Shown here in pieces: positions 23,737-33,192 of a stretch of DNA of 64,000 bases. The notes beneath the pieces were generated by a model that saw nothing but the letters and a program-made list of their open reading frames with translations, was not told the DNA's origin and searched no databases. A program made the translations under genes and the position numbers. Location: NCBI RefSeq assembly GCF_000143415.4, contig NW_003314355.1, positions 324,302 to 388,301 on the forward strand, in the 5' to 3' direction. Position 1 is the stretch's first letter. The number at the start of each line of letters is the position of its first letter. The stretch is from Selaginella moellendorffii (lineage: Eukaryota > Streptophyta > Lycopodiopsida > Selaginellales > Selaginellaceae).

Positions 23737-26703
23737 TCACACACTTGTTTGACTGTCCTCTCTTTTCTGTGAGGAGGAAAGAAAGCTTTGCAGCCACTGA
23801 CGATGGCGAGCATCATCGCTACCACTTTGGATCAAGTTTACGAGCATGCTGGCGATGCCTGGAGTCGGAACAAAGCCGCGATGGAGCATTTCGTCCACGA
23901 TTCGACACGCTAGCTCGATGTTTCGCTGCTTGCAGCACTGGCGGACGAGAAGAGCGTGAGTCACAGCGTCGGGCCAGCATTCTCTCCTCTCTCGCATCTC
24001 TCCCCAAAACTTCGCCACCGCCTCCTCCAATCTACCATCGCAGCACAAGCATCCCAGCAGCGCGTTGAACGACAGAGTGTCTGGAGCACACCCGCTGTGG
24101 AGAAGCTCGCCGAAAACTCGGTAGCCATCGCCCGATCGCGCTCGCCCAGCTCCAAAGTAGCCGTCGAGGAGCGTGTTGTAAGTCACCAGGTCGCATTCAA
24201 TCCCTGCCACCTTCATGCTCCGGTGAACCTTTCCCGCGGCTTCCATCTCCCCGGACTTTGCCAAGGCATTGAGCACCATGTTGAAAGGGAGCGTCGTCCA
24301 CGAGCACCCCTTGTTCTTGGTCATCTGCTCGACGAGCTCGAGAGCTTCGTGTGTCCGCCGCTGCTTGCACGACTCGGAGACGAGGATGGTAAACGTCACC
24401 GAGTCGGGATGGCAACCAAACCGGCTCATTTCTTGGAAGAGCTGCTTGCTTGCCTCAAACCGTCCGAGCTTGGCAAACTTGTCGATCACCACATTGTACA
24501 TGAAGACGGTTGCCTGGCGTGCCGAGGCCGAGTCCCGGACAAGTGTCACGGCCCTGTCCACCTCTCCAGCTTTGCACAGTCCAGTGACCACCGTGTTGAG
24601 CGTCACACTGCAGCGGCACCGCCCCAGCCTCGCCATCTCCTTGAACAGCGACAAGGCTCCCTTGCTGTCCCCGGCCTTGAAGTGGCCATCGATGATCGTG
24701 TTGAAAGTGAACTCGTCCGGAGCGACCCCACACTCGTCTTCCATCCGCCTCACCAACGCGTCCGCCTCGCCAACTTTGTTTGCCTTGCACAACCCGTGGA
24801 TCATGATGTTGAAAGTTCGCAAGTTTGGCTTGCTCCACCTCTGGCCGCCGCTCAGCATCCTCTCGAACAGCCTTGACGCATCATCGACCCTTCCTTCCTT
24901 CAGGTGGCCGCTTATCAGTGCCGTGAGAAGCACAACGTCTGGGACACATCCGACCGTGTCCATGACCTCGAGCACACTCTCGGCTTCGAGGGCCCGCTTG
25001 GCTTTGCACAAACCGTGCACGAGAAGCCCGAAAGTCAACTCGTTTGGTGAGCACTGGAGCCACACCATCTCGTCCACAATGTCCAGAGCTTCCTTGAACT
25101 TCCCAGCTTTGGACAGGGACTGGATCACGGTGTTGAAAGTGAAGATGTCCGGGACGCGCTTCTTGACTTTCATCTCTCGAAACAGCTCCACTGCCGCTTC
25201 GTTTCTGCCCCGCTTCACGCAAGCAGCGATGACAATGTTGTAGGACATGGAGCTGGGCAGCTTCATCTTTCGAAACACCGCCATGGCGTGGTCGTATTTT
25301 CCGACCTTGCACAGGCCACCAATGAGTGCCTCATAGAGTAGCTCGTGCCGCACCGGCGCTTCTCGGTCTCGCAGTGCCGCCGAGAGCTTCTGGCAAGCCT
25401 CTTGAATCCTCCCGGCCTTGCAAAGCCCGTGGAGAAGAATGTTGTACGTAAAAGCGTCGGCCTTAACGAAGCTCCGGCTCATCTTCTCGTACAGCTTCAT
25501 GGCGTGCTCCACCTTGTTCACCTTGAACAGGCCATCGAGGAGGCTATTGCACGTCACAGTGTCGGGGTAAGGCCCTTTGTCCATCATACCATGGACGAGC
25601 TCCGCCGCATCGTCCACGAGACCACCCTTGCACAGCGAGTCCACCATGATGTTGCAAGTCCTGACATCCAGGCTTGCAATGCTTTGCATGGTCTTGAAGA
25701 GCTCCAGAGCTCGCTCCATGCTTCCCGCTCTGCAATGAGCCAGCACGAGGATCCGGTAGCTAATGTCGTCGGGATTGCATCCTTTGGCCCTCACGGTCTG
25801 GAAGAACTCGTAAGCGTCGTCGCACTTGCCGGCCAGCCGGAAGCCATTCAGGATAGAGTTGCAAGTCACCAGGTCCGAGTAGAAGCTACCGTCGGTGATG
25901 ATATGCGCCACCCTGCAAACCTGGTCGGCGGTGGCGGCCCGGCACACGAACTCGAGCAGCGGGCGATTGAGGCCGAAGGAAGGAACTCTTCCAATCTCTA
26001 TAGCGCTCTGGAAGAGCTCGAAGGCCTTGGTGGGATGTGCAGCGGCCATGAGGAGCCGGAAGGTGCCATCTTCCGGATAGCAGCCGTGGAGCATCATGAA
26101 GTGTAGAACTTGGCTTGCGAGCTCATACTCGCCGGCCTCGAGCAGCAATCCGAGGAAAGCGTTGCAAAGAGTGATGTTGGGCTTGAAAACTCTGGCCAGC
26201 CTCGTGAAAGCTTCCATCGCCCGCGCAGCGTTTCCAGCCCCCATGTAAGCACGAAGCAAAGAATCCACGAGGCTGGAGCCCGTGTTCCGGCACTTGAGGA
26301 TCACTTGATCCAGCAGCCAATCCAGCAGCTGCCCGCGATCTCGATCAAGAGCCAAAACCTCCAGCATTGCCTCATAGGCGCCTGGCTCGTGCTGGAACCT
26401 CTCTTGCCGCTGTGCCCACTGGAAGAAGCAAGACAAGAGTCCCACATCGGTCGATCGCTGGAGCACCGAAGCCACTAGCTGAGGCCGCAAGTCGAGATTG
26501 AGGGACTTGAGCTCCGATCGCCATGCCGGGGATAATCCACCGCCACGGAAGAGAATGGAGCATACCTTGTCAATCTCATCCGTATCCTCCCTGTGATCCT
26601 GCGCGGCAGCGGCAGAGGAGCAGCACAAGGATCGCAGGCCGCATTGCCGCGGCTGGATCAGAATCGGCGTCGTCGTCCTCCACCGCCATAACAGACGACG
26701 CAT
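23737..26703 (-). CDS. P-class pentatricopeptide repeat protein, intronless
   Basis: A single open frame of 988 aa. From about residue 130 onward it is built of consecutive 35-aa PPR motifs of the plain P type, e.g. VTCNSLLDGLFKVNKVEHAMKL, FTYNILLHGLCKAGRIQEAC, FTFNTVIQSLSKAGKFKEALDI, FTFNTIIDGHFKAGDSKGAL, about 20 repeats in total. There is no E or DYW domain. The N-terminus is Arg-rich with few acids (MRRLLWRWRTTTPILIQPR), compatible with a mitochondrial or plastid presequence. P-class PPR proteins bind specific organellar transcripts and stabilise or process them; the target could be predicted from residues 5 and 35 of each repeat. The start ATG is only 57 bp from the start of the divergent small gene. 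Confidence 0.92.
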   Translation of the reverse strand: MRRLLWRWRTTTPILIQPRQCGLRSLCCSSAAAAQDHREDTDEIDKVCSILFRGGGLSPAWRSELKSLNLDLRPQLVASVLQRSTDVGLLSCFFQWAQRQERFQHEPGAYEAMLEVLALDRDRGQLLDWLLDQVILKCRNTGSSLVDSLLRAYMGAGNAARAMEAFTRLARVFKPNITLCNAFLGLLLEAGEYELASQVLHFMMLHGCYPEDGTFRLLMAAAHPTKAFELFQSAIEIGRVPSFGLNRPLLEFVCRAATADQVCRVAHIITDGSFYSDLVTCNSILNGFRLAGKCDDAYEFFQTVRAKGCNPDDISYRILVLAHCRAGSMERALELFKTMQSIASLDVRTCNIMVDSLCKGGLVDDAAELVHGMMDKGPYPDTVTCNSLLDGLFKVNKVEHAMKLYEKMSRSFVKADAFTYNILLHGLCKAGRIQEACQKLSAALRDREAPVRHELLYEALIGGLCKVGKYDHAMAVFRKMKLPSSMSYNIVIAACVKRGRNEAAVELFREMKVKKRVPDIFTFNTVIQSLSKAGKFKEALDIVDEMVWLQCSPNELTFGLLVHGLCKAKRALEAESVLEVMDTVGCVPDVVLLTALISGHLKEGRVDDASRLFERMLSGGQRWSKPNLRTFNIMIHGLCKANKVGEADALVRRMEDECGVAPDEFTFNTIIDGHFKAGDSKGALSLFKEMARLGRCRCSVTLNTVVTGLCKAGEVDRAVTLVRDSASARQATVFMYNVVIDKFAKLGRFEASKQLFQEMSRFGCHPDSVTFTILVSESCKQRRTHEALELVEQMTKNKGCSWTTLPFNMVLNALAKSGEMEAAGKVHRSMKVAGIECDLVTYNTLLDGYFGAGRARSGDGYRVFGELLHSGCAPDTLSFNALLGCLCCDGRLEEAVAKFWGEMRERRECWPDAVTHALLVRQCCKQRNIELACRIVDEMLHRGFVPTPGIASMLVNLIQSGSDDARHRQWLQSFLSSSQKREDSQTSV

Positions 26704-26760
26704 CCATACACGAAGAACCCTAGGCTACTGGTGCCCTAGATTGTTAGCGAGAGGAGATTC
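26704..26760. promoter_or_regulatory. 57-bp divergent intergenic region
   Basis: Start codons of the PPR gene (minus) and the 71-aa gene (plus) face away from each other with only 57 bp between. Both must share a promoter or have leaders overlapping the other gene. It contains AACCCTAGG. Confidence 0.55.
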
Positions 26761-27142
26761 ATGGGAATTTTTGGGCGCGCCTTCCAGTACGTCTTGAATG
26801 AGCTCCTGGTAGAGCGGCTGTCCAATAGGTAAGGATCGATTGGAAGCTCGAGCTCGCTAAATCTCTCTTGCCCCATTCATCAGCGTCGCGTTCCAGAAAT
26901 TTGCTGTGCGATCGTCCAAAGCCATGGAAGAATTGGCACAGAAAGGTCAAGCTCTAGCTAGCCTTGGCAGTATCCTCGCTCACAACCGATTTTTTCGCAG
27001 GCGCCCAAGGCAAAGACGCCATAGCTGAGAACTTGCGGAGCATCAAAAACGAGGTTTGCGAGCACAATGTGTCAAGGCATCGTTTTGATTCGCATTCTTG
27101 TTCTTCCAGGTGGAGAGAAGCCTCAAGGACAACGCAAGATAA
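26761..27142 (+). CDS. Small conserved-looking protein of 71 aa, function unknown
   Basis: Four short exons (26761-26828, 26884-26945, 27001-27053, 27110-27142) with GT-AG introns of 55-56 nt join in three different phases to 71 aa. The sequence begins MGIFGRAFQYVLNELLVERL, continues SVAFQKFAVRSSKAMEELAQ and ends in a charged helix (ENLRSIKNEVERSLKDNAR). Predicted features are an amphipathic N-terminal helix and a coiled-coil-like end; there is no signal peptide. I believe similar short proteins starting with a Gly-Arg-Ala-Phe helix exist in other land plants, but no function can be assigned. Too short and too split to stand out in any single open frame. Confidence 0.7.
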
Positions 27143-27218
27143 GCTCTTAGTTTCAAAGATAAGCTAGGAGAGGAGAGTGTAAAAACCCTTCCACATCGAA
27201 TAGAAAGAAAGCTCTTTC

Positions 27219-29018
27219 ATGGCCACCGTGCTGGTGGATGCTCTCAAGAAGTGTGCCGATGTGGGCGAGTGCCGGAGAATCCACGCCTTGGCGGTGGAAT
27301 CAGGGCAGGAATCCAATACGTTCGTGGCGAGCACGCTAGCGGTGGCGTATGCGCGGTGCGCGAGGATGGATGATGCGCGCAGGGTGTTTGAGGGAATGCC
27401 GCCCTCTCGCTCTAATCTGGTGCCTTGGACGGCGCTGGTACTGGGCCACGCGCAGGCGGGCGAGGGCGATTTGGCGCTGGAGCTCTTCCAGGCCATGCTC
27501 GCCGAGGGCTGCCGCCCGGATTCGCGAGCGATGGTGGCGGCGCTCAAGGCTTGCGCGAGCTGCGCGAGTAGAGAGCTCGGTATCAAGACGAAGCTGGAGG
27601 TGCTGGAGAAGGGCATGGCGATCCACGCGCACTGGGAGGAGTTCCATCCTTGGAATGTGTTCGTGGCGACGTGCTTGGTGGATTTGTATGCCAAGTGTGG
27701 GAGCATGGCCGATGCGAGCAGAGTTTTCGAGGCGATGCCATCGCCCTCGCGCACGGTCGTGTCGTGGACGGCACTGATCGCGGGCTACGCGGACAATGGC
27801 CAGCCCATGGCGGCGCTAGAGCTCTTCCAGCGGATGCTACGCACCACTTGCGCTCCAAACGAGCTCACATTCGCGGCCGCGCTCAAGGCTTGCTCGTGTT
27901 GGCATAGCGATTGGAATTGGAAGCTGGAAACCGGCATGGCGATCCACAGCCTCGCTCGAGCTCGCGGCTGCGACACTCACGCCAGCGTCGCCGCCACCCT
28001 TGTCAAGCTCTACGCGACGTGTGGTAGAGTCTGTGAAGCCTACCACGCGCACAGCCATGGTGGCGCCGCCACCCCCGCATCGTGGACTGCGCTGGTACGT
28101 GGTTGCGTGGACAGCGGCCACTGGGAACTTGCTCTAGACTTCTTCGTTGATTCGATGCATCGTGCTCAAACACTCACTGGGGCGATCGTCGTCGCGGCGT
28201 TGCTAGCATGCTCTGCCATCGCGGCCCAAGAACAAGGCGCCGCCACCATTGGAGATGGAAGTAGCGTGAAAATGGTGTCGCTGGAGAGAGGAATGGCGAT
28301 CCATGCTGCTGCTGCCGCGGCTCCTAGATTCGAGTGGGACATATACGTGGACAACAGCTTGATCGAGATGTATCTCAAATGCGGGAGCTTGGCCGACTCT
28401 CTTGCGGTCTATACCCGGATGAAAGCTCGCGACTCCGTGACGCTCACTTGCCTTGTTCTTGGCTGTGTGGAGAATGCCCAAGGAGAGCTCGCCATGGAGA
28501 TCTTGAGGAGCCAACTTCGGGATCTAGGAAGGCCAGACGCCCAAACTTTGGTGGCGGCACTCAAGGCTTGCGGGAGTGTGGGAGCTTTGAAAGACGGAAA
28601 GGCCATCCACGGCGAGCTGTGCCGGTTTGGATGGGAGACGAGCACGCCGGCGCTGGTGACTTGCTTGGTGAGTTTCTACGCGGGGTGTGGAGGATCCGGC
28701 ATGGCCGACGCACAGCTCGTGTTTGATTCCGGAACTCGGCCGGGGCTCATCACTTGGAACGCTCTCGTCGCCGGCTATGGCTGCCAAGGTGAGGCGGTGC
28801 GAGGCTTGGAGATGTTCTGGTTGATGGTGGAGCAAGGAGTTGTGCCGGATGGTGCCACCTTTGTTTCACTGCTGGCGGCGTGTAACCATGCCGGGCTTGT
28901 GGACGAGTGTGATCGGCTATGGAGTGTGATGGTATTCCGGTTTGGAATCCGGCCAAGCATGAACCACTACCAGTGCGTGACAAACGCTCTCAATCGGGCA
29001 AGCAAAGCCATGCAATGA
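27219..29018 (+). CDS. PLS-class pentatricopeptide repeat protein lacking E/DYW tail, intronless
   Basis: One 599-aa frame. Repeats show the alternating P, L, S pattern: FVASTLAVAYARCARMDDARRVFEGMP, LVPWTALVLGHAQAGEGDLALELFQAML, FVATCLVDLYAKCGSMADASRVFEAMP, VVSWTALIAGYADNGQPMAALELFQRM, ITWNALVAGYGCQGEAVRGLEMFWLMV. The last repeat ends ATFVSLLAACNHAGLVDECDRLWSVMVFRFGIRP followed by MNHYQCVTNALNRAS and a stop, i.e. exactly where the E1 motif would start. PLS proteins usually act in organellar C-to-U editing; one without its own E/DYW part would need a partner supplying it. The N-terminus has no obvious long presequence. The PP2C gene begins 72 bp after its stop. Confidence 0.9.
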   Translation: MATVLVDALKKCADVGECRRIHALAVESGQESNTFVASTLAVAYARCARMDDARRVFEGMPPSRSNLVPWTALVLGHAQAGEGDLALELFQAMLAEGCRPDSRAMVAALKACASCASRELGIKTKLEVLEKGMAIHAHWEEFHPWNVFVATCLVDLYAKCGSMADASRVFEAMPSPSRTVVSWTALIAGYADNGQPMAALELFQRMLRTTCAPNELTFAAALKACSCWHSDWNWKLETGMAIHSLARARGCDTHASVAATLVKLYATCGRVCEAYHAHSHGGAATPASWTALVRGCVDSGHWELALDFFVDSMHRAQTLTGAIVVAALLACSAIAAQEQGAATIGDGSSVKMVSLERGMAIHAAAAAAPRFEWDIYVDNSLIEMYLKCGSLADSLAVYTRMKARDSVTLTCLVLGCVENAQGELAMEILRSQLRDLGRPDAQTLVAALKACGSVGALKDGKAIHGELCRFGWETSTPALVTCLVSFYAGCGGSGMADAQLVFDSGTRPGLITWNALVAGYGCQGEAVRGLEMFWLMVEQGVVPDGATFVSLLAACNHAGLVDECDRLWSVMVFRFGIRPSMNHYQCVTNALNRASKAMQ

Positions 29019-29090
29019 GACGTAGGTGGCGCAAAAAGGTATGCTTGTGTTTATAAACAGGATTTTATTTCTCTACATTAGGGTTCGGGG

Positions 29091-30098
29091 ATGCAACGAC
29101 GAGACGATGATCCGCTTGGCATGTTCAAGAATTGGAAGCCAGATCGAGTCCACAAAGCGGTGATGGAGAATTCCAGGATCAGGGTGGGTGCTGCAGCGAC
29201 TCAAGGTGCAAAACGTCGAATGGAAGATGTTTACACTGTGATCCCCGACCTAGACGCCAAGAGCTCCTTCGTTGCGGTCTATGATGGCCACGGCGGCTGC
29301 GCGGCGGCGCGCTTCTGCGCCCAGAATCTCCACAGGCACCTCGTCGCCAATCCACACTACCAAAAGGGCGACTTTGCTTCTGGATTCCGCCAGGTTTTCC
29401 TCGAGATGGACGAGAAGATGCAAACCAAGGCAGGAATCCAGGAGCTGGAGAGACTCGAGCGCGAGAACACATCACCTTTGTATTCCTGGAACAGTATCAC
29501 GGGAACGTCGCCTGGGTCTCACGGGACGACCGCAGTGGCCGTCTTGATCCGCGATGATAGGCTCGTTATCGCTCACGCCGGCGATAGCTATTGCATGATC
29601 TGGCGAGACAACAAGGCGGTGCCAGTGACTATCGATCACAATGTCCAGTCGCGGCTGGACGATGCCGAGCGCGCGAGCAAGGCTGGTGCGGTCGTCATGA
29701 AGAACAAGTGGATCCAGCTGAATGGTGTGAGCGTCGGGGGCGAGGTCGGCGCCATTGGACTCCAGGTGACGCGATCTCTGGGGGATTTTCGATGGAAGAG
29801 CAACGCTGGTTTGGGACGCGACGAGCAGGCGGTAGTGGCTCTGCCCGACGTTGTGGAAATTGATCTCCGGGATGGGGGCTGCGAGTTTTTGGTGCTAGCG
29901 TCGGATGGTGTGCCCCGGGATTGCGTCGAGAGCATTTGTCCCAGTGTCCACGATTGGCTGGTTGAGCAAGAAGAATCTAGGCACGGTGGTGATGGGCAGG
30001 CTATGCAGCTCGCTTTCTTTTGTGATAGCATGCAAGCCATGAGCGTCGAAGACAATAAGACGGTGGTCGTGGTGCAGCTCAAGCGTCCTCACGGCTAG
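29091..30098 (+). CDS. Protein phosphatase 2C (PPM family), intronless
   Basis: A 335-aa single-exon frame with the PP2C landmarks: RRMEDVYTV, VAVYDGHGG (metal-binding Asp and Gly), a GTTAVAVLI core, IAHAGDSY, IDHNVQ, a VGAIGLQVTRSLGDFRWK block, LVLASDG with its metal-binding Asp, and EDNKTVVVVQLK. The family is a Mg/Mn-dependent Ser/Thr phosphatase. Divergences from the usual pattern are AHAGDS for NAGDS, ASDGVPRD for ASDGLWD, and DNKT for DNIT, so activity is likely but the subgroup is unclear. No signal peptide or membrane segment. It lies 72 bp downstream of a PPR gene on the same strand; the absence of introns in both is unlike their neighbours and is consistent with retroposed ancestors. 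Confidence 0.88.
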   Translation: MQRRDDDPLGMFKNWKPDRVHKAVMENSRIRVGAAATQGAKRRMEDVYTVIPDLDAKSSFVAVYDGHGGCAAARFCAQNLHRHLVANPHYQKGDFASGFRQVFLEMDEKMQTKAGIQELERLERENTSPLYSWNSITGTSPGSHGTTAVAVLIRDDRLVIAHAGDSYCMIWRDNKAVPVTIDHNVQSRLDDAERASKAGAVVMKNKWIQLNGVSVGGEVGAIGLQVTRSLGDFRWKSNAGLGRDEQAVVALPDVVEIDLRDGGCEFLVLASDGVPRDCVESICPSVHDWLVEQEESRHGGDGQAMQLAFFCDSMQAMSVEDNKTVVVVQLKRPHG

Positions 30099-30620
30099 AT
30101 TTCATCGTGTTTAAAGATTCTAACATGGGGTTTTGCATTAAATATAATTAAATAATAAAAAGTAATATTGATTTTATTTTATTTAAATTTAAAATTGTGA
30201 GGAATAGAAATATGGCTATATATATAATTATAAACATAATGGAATTTTGATTATATACACTACCTTTATTTTGTTAAGCCACTCCATACTGATTTTAAAA
30301 CATAAAATATATAAAAAGGAGGCACATACTAAAAAAAGATTGTTTTTTTCTAATTGTAAGTGGATATAGGAATAAATATATTAATTAGGGTTTAGACCCC
30401 TACTTATATACAAGAATGTAAATTCAATCCCAAATAGGCATAATCTTCATACATATCAGAATTTGAATCATAATCACAATTGGCATCAAAGCTCTCAATC
30501 ATCACCATTAGTCTTTGGATCGCTTCTTTGCATTTAGAGAATTTGTCATCGTCCATAAGGCATCTAGCCAAGAACCCTAAAACAAGAGAATGACAATCTT
30601 TAGGGTTTAAAGGATTAGGG
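30099..30620. other. AT-rich intergenic DNA
   Basis: Strongly AT-rich sequence without a convincing gene. Confidence 0.5.
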
Positions 30621-30633
30621 TTAGCTAATTTGC

Positions 30634-31422
30634 ATGAAAAAAGCTACTATTGCAGTGGTGGCTGAAGTTAAGGCTGACATTCTATATGGAATCAAAGCTT
30701 GCGAGGGTAAAAGCATTGTGGAGAGGCTCATTAGGCCACAGGATTTGATTGAGCCTTTACCAAGAGCACATCTGGATACACCAACACTTGGGACTGCAGC
30801 CTTCACTGCGAAGTTTACCTGTAGCTCATAGCTGGAGGTCGAAAACTACCCTGGCACAAATCTCTGTCCGCGGAGTTTGCTGGCGCAGCTCTATGCCAGG
30901 GACCTCCGTTTGCATAGTAGTATTTTGGGCAGATTTAGCTCAAGCAGCTTTCTGGATATGTCTGAGTATTCATCCCACCGAGCTGGTGAAAATGATAGAG
31001 CAGAGAACCGAACCCCAGTGGACAATTATGTGCAGACTTGTTGGCCACGATTCAAAGTTGAGCATGATGATAGAGATAGAGCCCGAGATGTTAATGGTAC
31101 CATTGAGCGGGCTGCAGTGACTGGCCACCCAACTTCCCCGGAAAGCAGAATTGGACCCTCAACTAAGCGTGTAAGAGATAATGCTAGTGACTATGAACAG
31201 CAGCATGGCTCCATCCCAAGGAAACAGTATGATGTAACTAGGCCGTCCTTATTTCAATTAACTATTAACTCTTTCCAATTAATTAGGCCGTCCATTTTGG
31301 CTTTAAAAGTTGTTAAACCATCTCAACAAGTGATGTTGCAAGAAGCTATTGCAATTGTAATGGCACCTCAAGATCCTTCCAGGTATACTCCGTCTCCTGT
31401 TTGTATCTTTTCCTTTGTCTGA
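30634..31422 (+). pseudogene. Gene relic of unrecognised family with premature stop
   Basis: One frame reads from MKKATIAVVAEVKADILYGI through a TAG at about 30829 and on in the same frame (LEVENYPGTNLCPRSLLAQL, then RTPVDNYVQTCWPRFKVEHD) to about 31400. A single C-to-T change from CAG would explain the stop. No introns are evident. The family was not recognised; it looks like a fragment of a host gene rather than of a transposon, embedded in AT-rich DNA. Confidence 0.4.
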
Positions 31423-31891
31423 ACGTGGACGCTCCACAGGAATTTCAGAATTTTCCGTTTAACAGATCCTGGCACAATGAATGTTATCCAACAATGTCCT
31501 AAGCGTCATGAAGGCACCAGCGACAAGTGCAGTCACGTATATCTGGATCCGAAAATTAATTTTCAAGTCGATTTGAGATAACACCTTGTCACATAGATTT
31601 GCAGCATACTACACTGTACTGTGTAATTTTATTGCAGCATTACCAAGATCCTCTAGCATTGGAAGACTCCTAACATCATCTCTCAGCATTGGAAGGATTT
31701 ATGGATTTCTGGATAAGTCCTTTGTATTCTCCACATTAGAAATACATTTCAAAACACTTACTTTATAGCAGCATTAGCAGCTTTGTACAAGCACATTGGA
31801 CGGCTGAGATTCAATAAACAGAAGGCGTGCCATGGTATTTCAAGAGTGTCTCTTTCAGTTTCACTCAATTGCGACTGATAGGGTGAGCAAG

Positions 31892-32488
31892 ATGGTAAGA
31901 ATGCTGGCTGGTCTGCTCTTGGTGCTTTCAGTGATGGCAGCTCTTGCTGCGGATCACGTCGTGAATCTCACGCCCGAGAACTTTATGGAACTGGTAGGGC
32001 AGGATCGAGGAGCTCTTGTCGAGTTCTTCATTAACAGGTAGCTCCCCCATTCAATTGTCACAACCTGATCGATTGGTTTGTTCCGACTTCCGAGTTGCGC
32101 AGTTGTGGAGCTTGTAAGAAGCTTGATCCTGAATATGAGAAGGTTGGTTTGGCATTCAGGAAAGTCAAGAAAACCGTGCTGATAGCCCATGTAAGAACCG
32201 CAGTGTCGAGTTCTTTATGATGGCTCATTCCGATTCACAGGTGAATTGCGAATACCATCCTCTAGTGTGTGGGTATTGTAACATCAGCAACTACCCAACA
32301 ATCGAGTGGTTCCCAAAAGGATCAATGACTGCCAAAATGTAAGTTCCTGCTGGTACAGACGATTTTCAAGTAGCTCTGAGGTTACCATGGTTGTGTTGTC
32401 TAGTTATTCCGGAACTCCAACTAGCAGAGGCCTGAGGAAGTTCGTAAATGCAGAAGTGAAAAACCACAACAAGAAGGATTTGTATTGA
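31892..32488 (+). CDS. PDI-like protein reduced to one thioredoxin domain, active site CGAC
   Basis: Four exons (31892-32037, 32103-32190, 32241-32338, 32404-32488) give 138 aa. It begins with a signal peptide (MLAGLLLVLSVMAALA), then one thioredoxin fold very close to the first domain of PDIL2-type disulfide isomerases: VVNLTPENFMELVGQ, EFFINRSCGACKKLDPEYEK, VGLAFRKVKKTVLIAHVNC, YPTIEWFPKGS. Normal members have CGHC, two such domains and an ERp29-type C-terminal domain. Here the His between the cysteines is Ala, APW before the site is replaced, extra cysteines follow (VCGYC), and no KDEL-like signal is present. The reading frame is intact, so it may still be made as a secreted or ER protein, or be a young relic. 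Confidence 0.75.
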
Positions 32489-33180
32489 ATTCCCACCAAG
32501 TTCATAAACCCCAAACAAGAATATCCATACTTATCCTTGAACATTTCTATCTTTTAATCAAACAGTTGACAATTAACAAGGATCACAAGCCATATATTAT
32601 AGTACTATAATTAGTGTACTACCTAACTAAGGTAATACGTGTAATATATATGTATTTATAAACCTTATCCTCCCCTCTAGAAGATGACAATAAGTCAAGT
32701 GGAATATTTAGAGCTTCCACTTAGCGATGATAAATTACTATAAAAATCTGAAGTTCTTACAAAACCACTAAATTATTGACACTTATGATTGAAACAAAAC
32801 TTAAAGCCATAGCATAAGCATTAATCGATTACAAAATCTTGATGCACCACTTGTAACTCCATATGCAATTGCCTCTTTGCTCATGAGGGTTGGGGCTTCT
32901 GACTTCTCTCTCTATGTCCCTACAAGTAGAAGTGTATCACACTTTTGTAAATTGAATGATAACCAGTGTAGCATAGATGGCTAATTTTGTTAGTTATTTC
33001 CTTGTTAGCAACAGCTGAAAGGTGTTTGAATTGGTGCTGCATCCATGTTAGACAAAAAGGTTACCCTAACTCATTTAAGTTAATGCATTTTTCACATAGT
33101 GTGAAGAATTTTTTCTAAAGTTATTTCTTTGGTGGTGTTTTAAACTAAAGTATGCATTAATGAAGACTTCGATCTTCCCT
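32489..33180. other. AT-rich intergenic DNA, possible retroelement interior
   Basis: No gene recognised. It ends in a purine-rich tract (AAGGGGGGCAAG at 33181-33192) directly before an LTR-like TGTCACG start. Confidence 0.4.
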
Positions 33181-33192
33181 AAGGGGGGCAAG

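Noticed and set aside
23956-26106. Long open frames antisense to the P-class PPR gene (up to 324 aa)
   Set aside because: Shadows of the repeat-rich PPR coding sequence; the same short peptide pattern returns with the PPR period.
27164-27754. 196-aa frame antisense to the PLS PPR gene
   Set aside because: Shadow of the PPR frame; no independent support.
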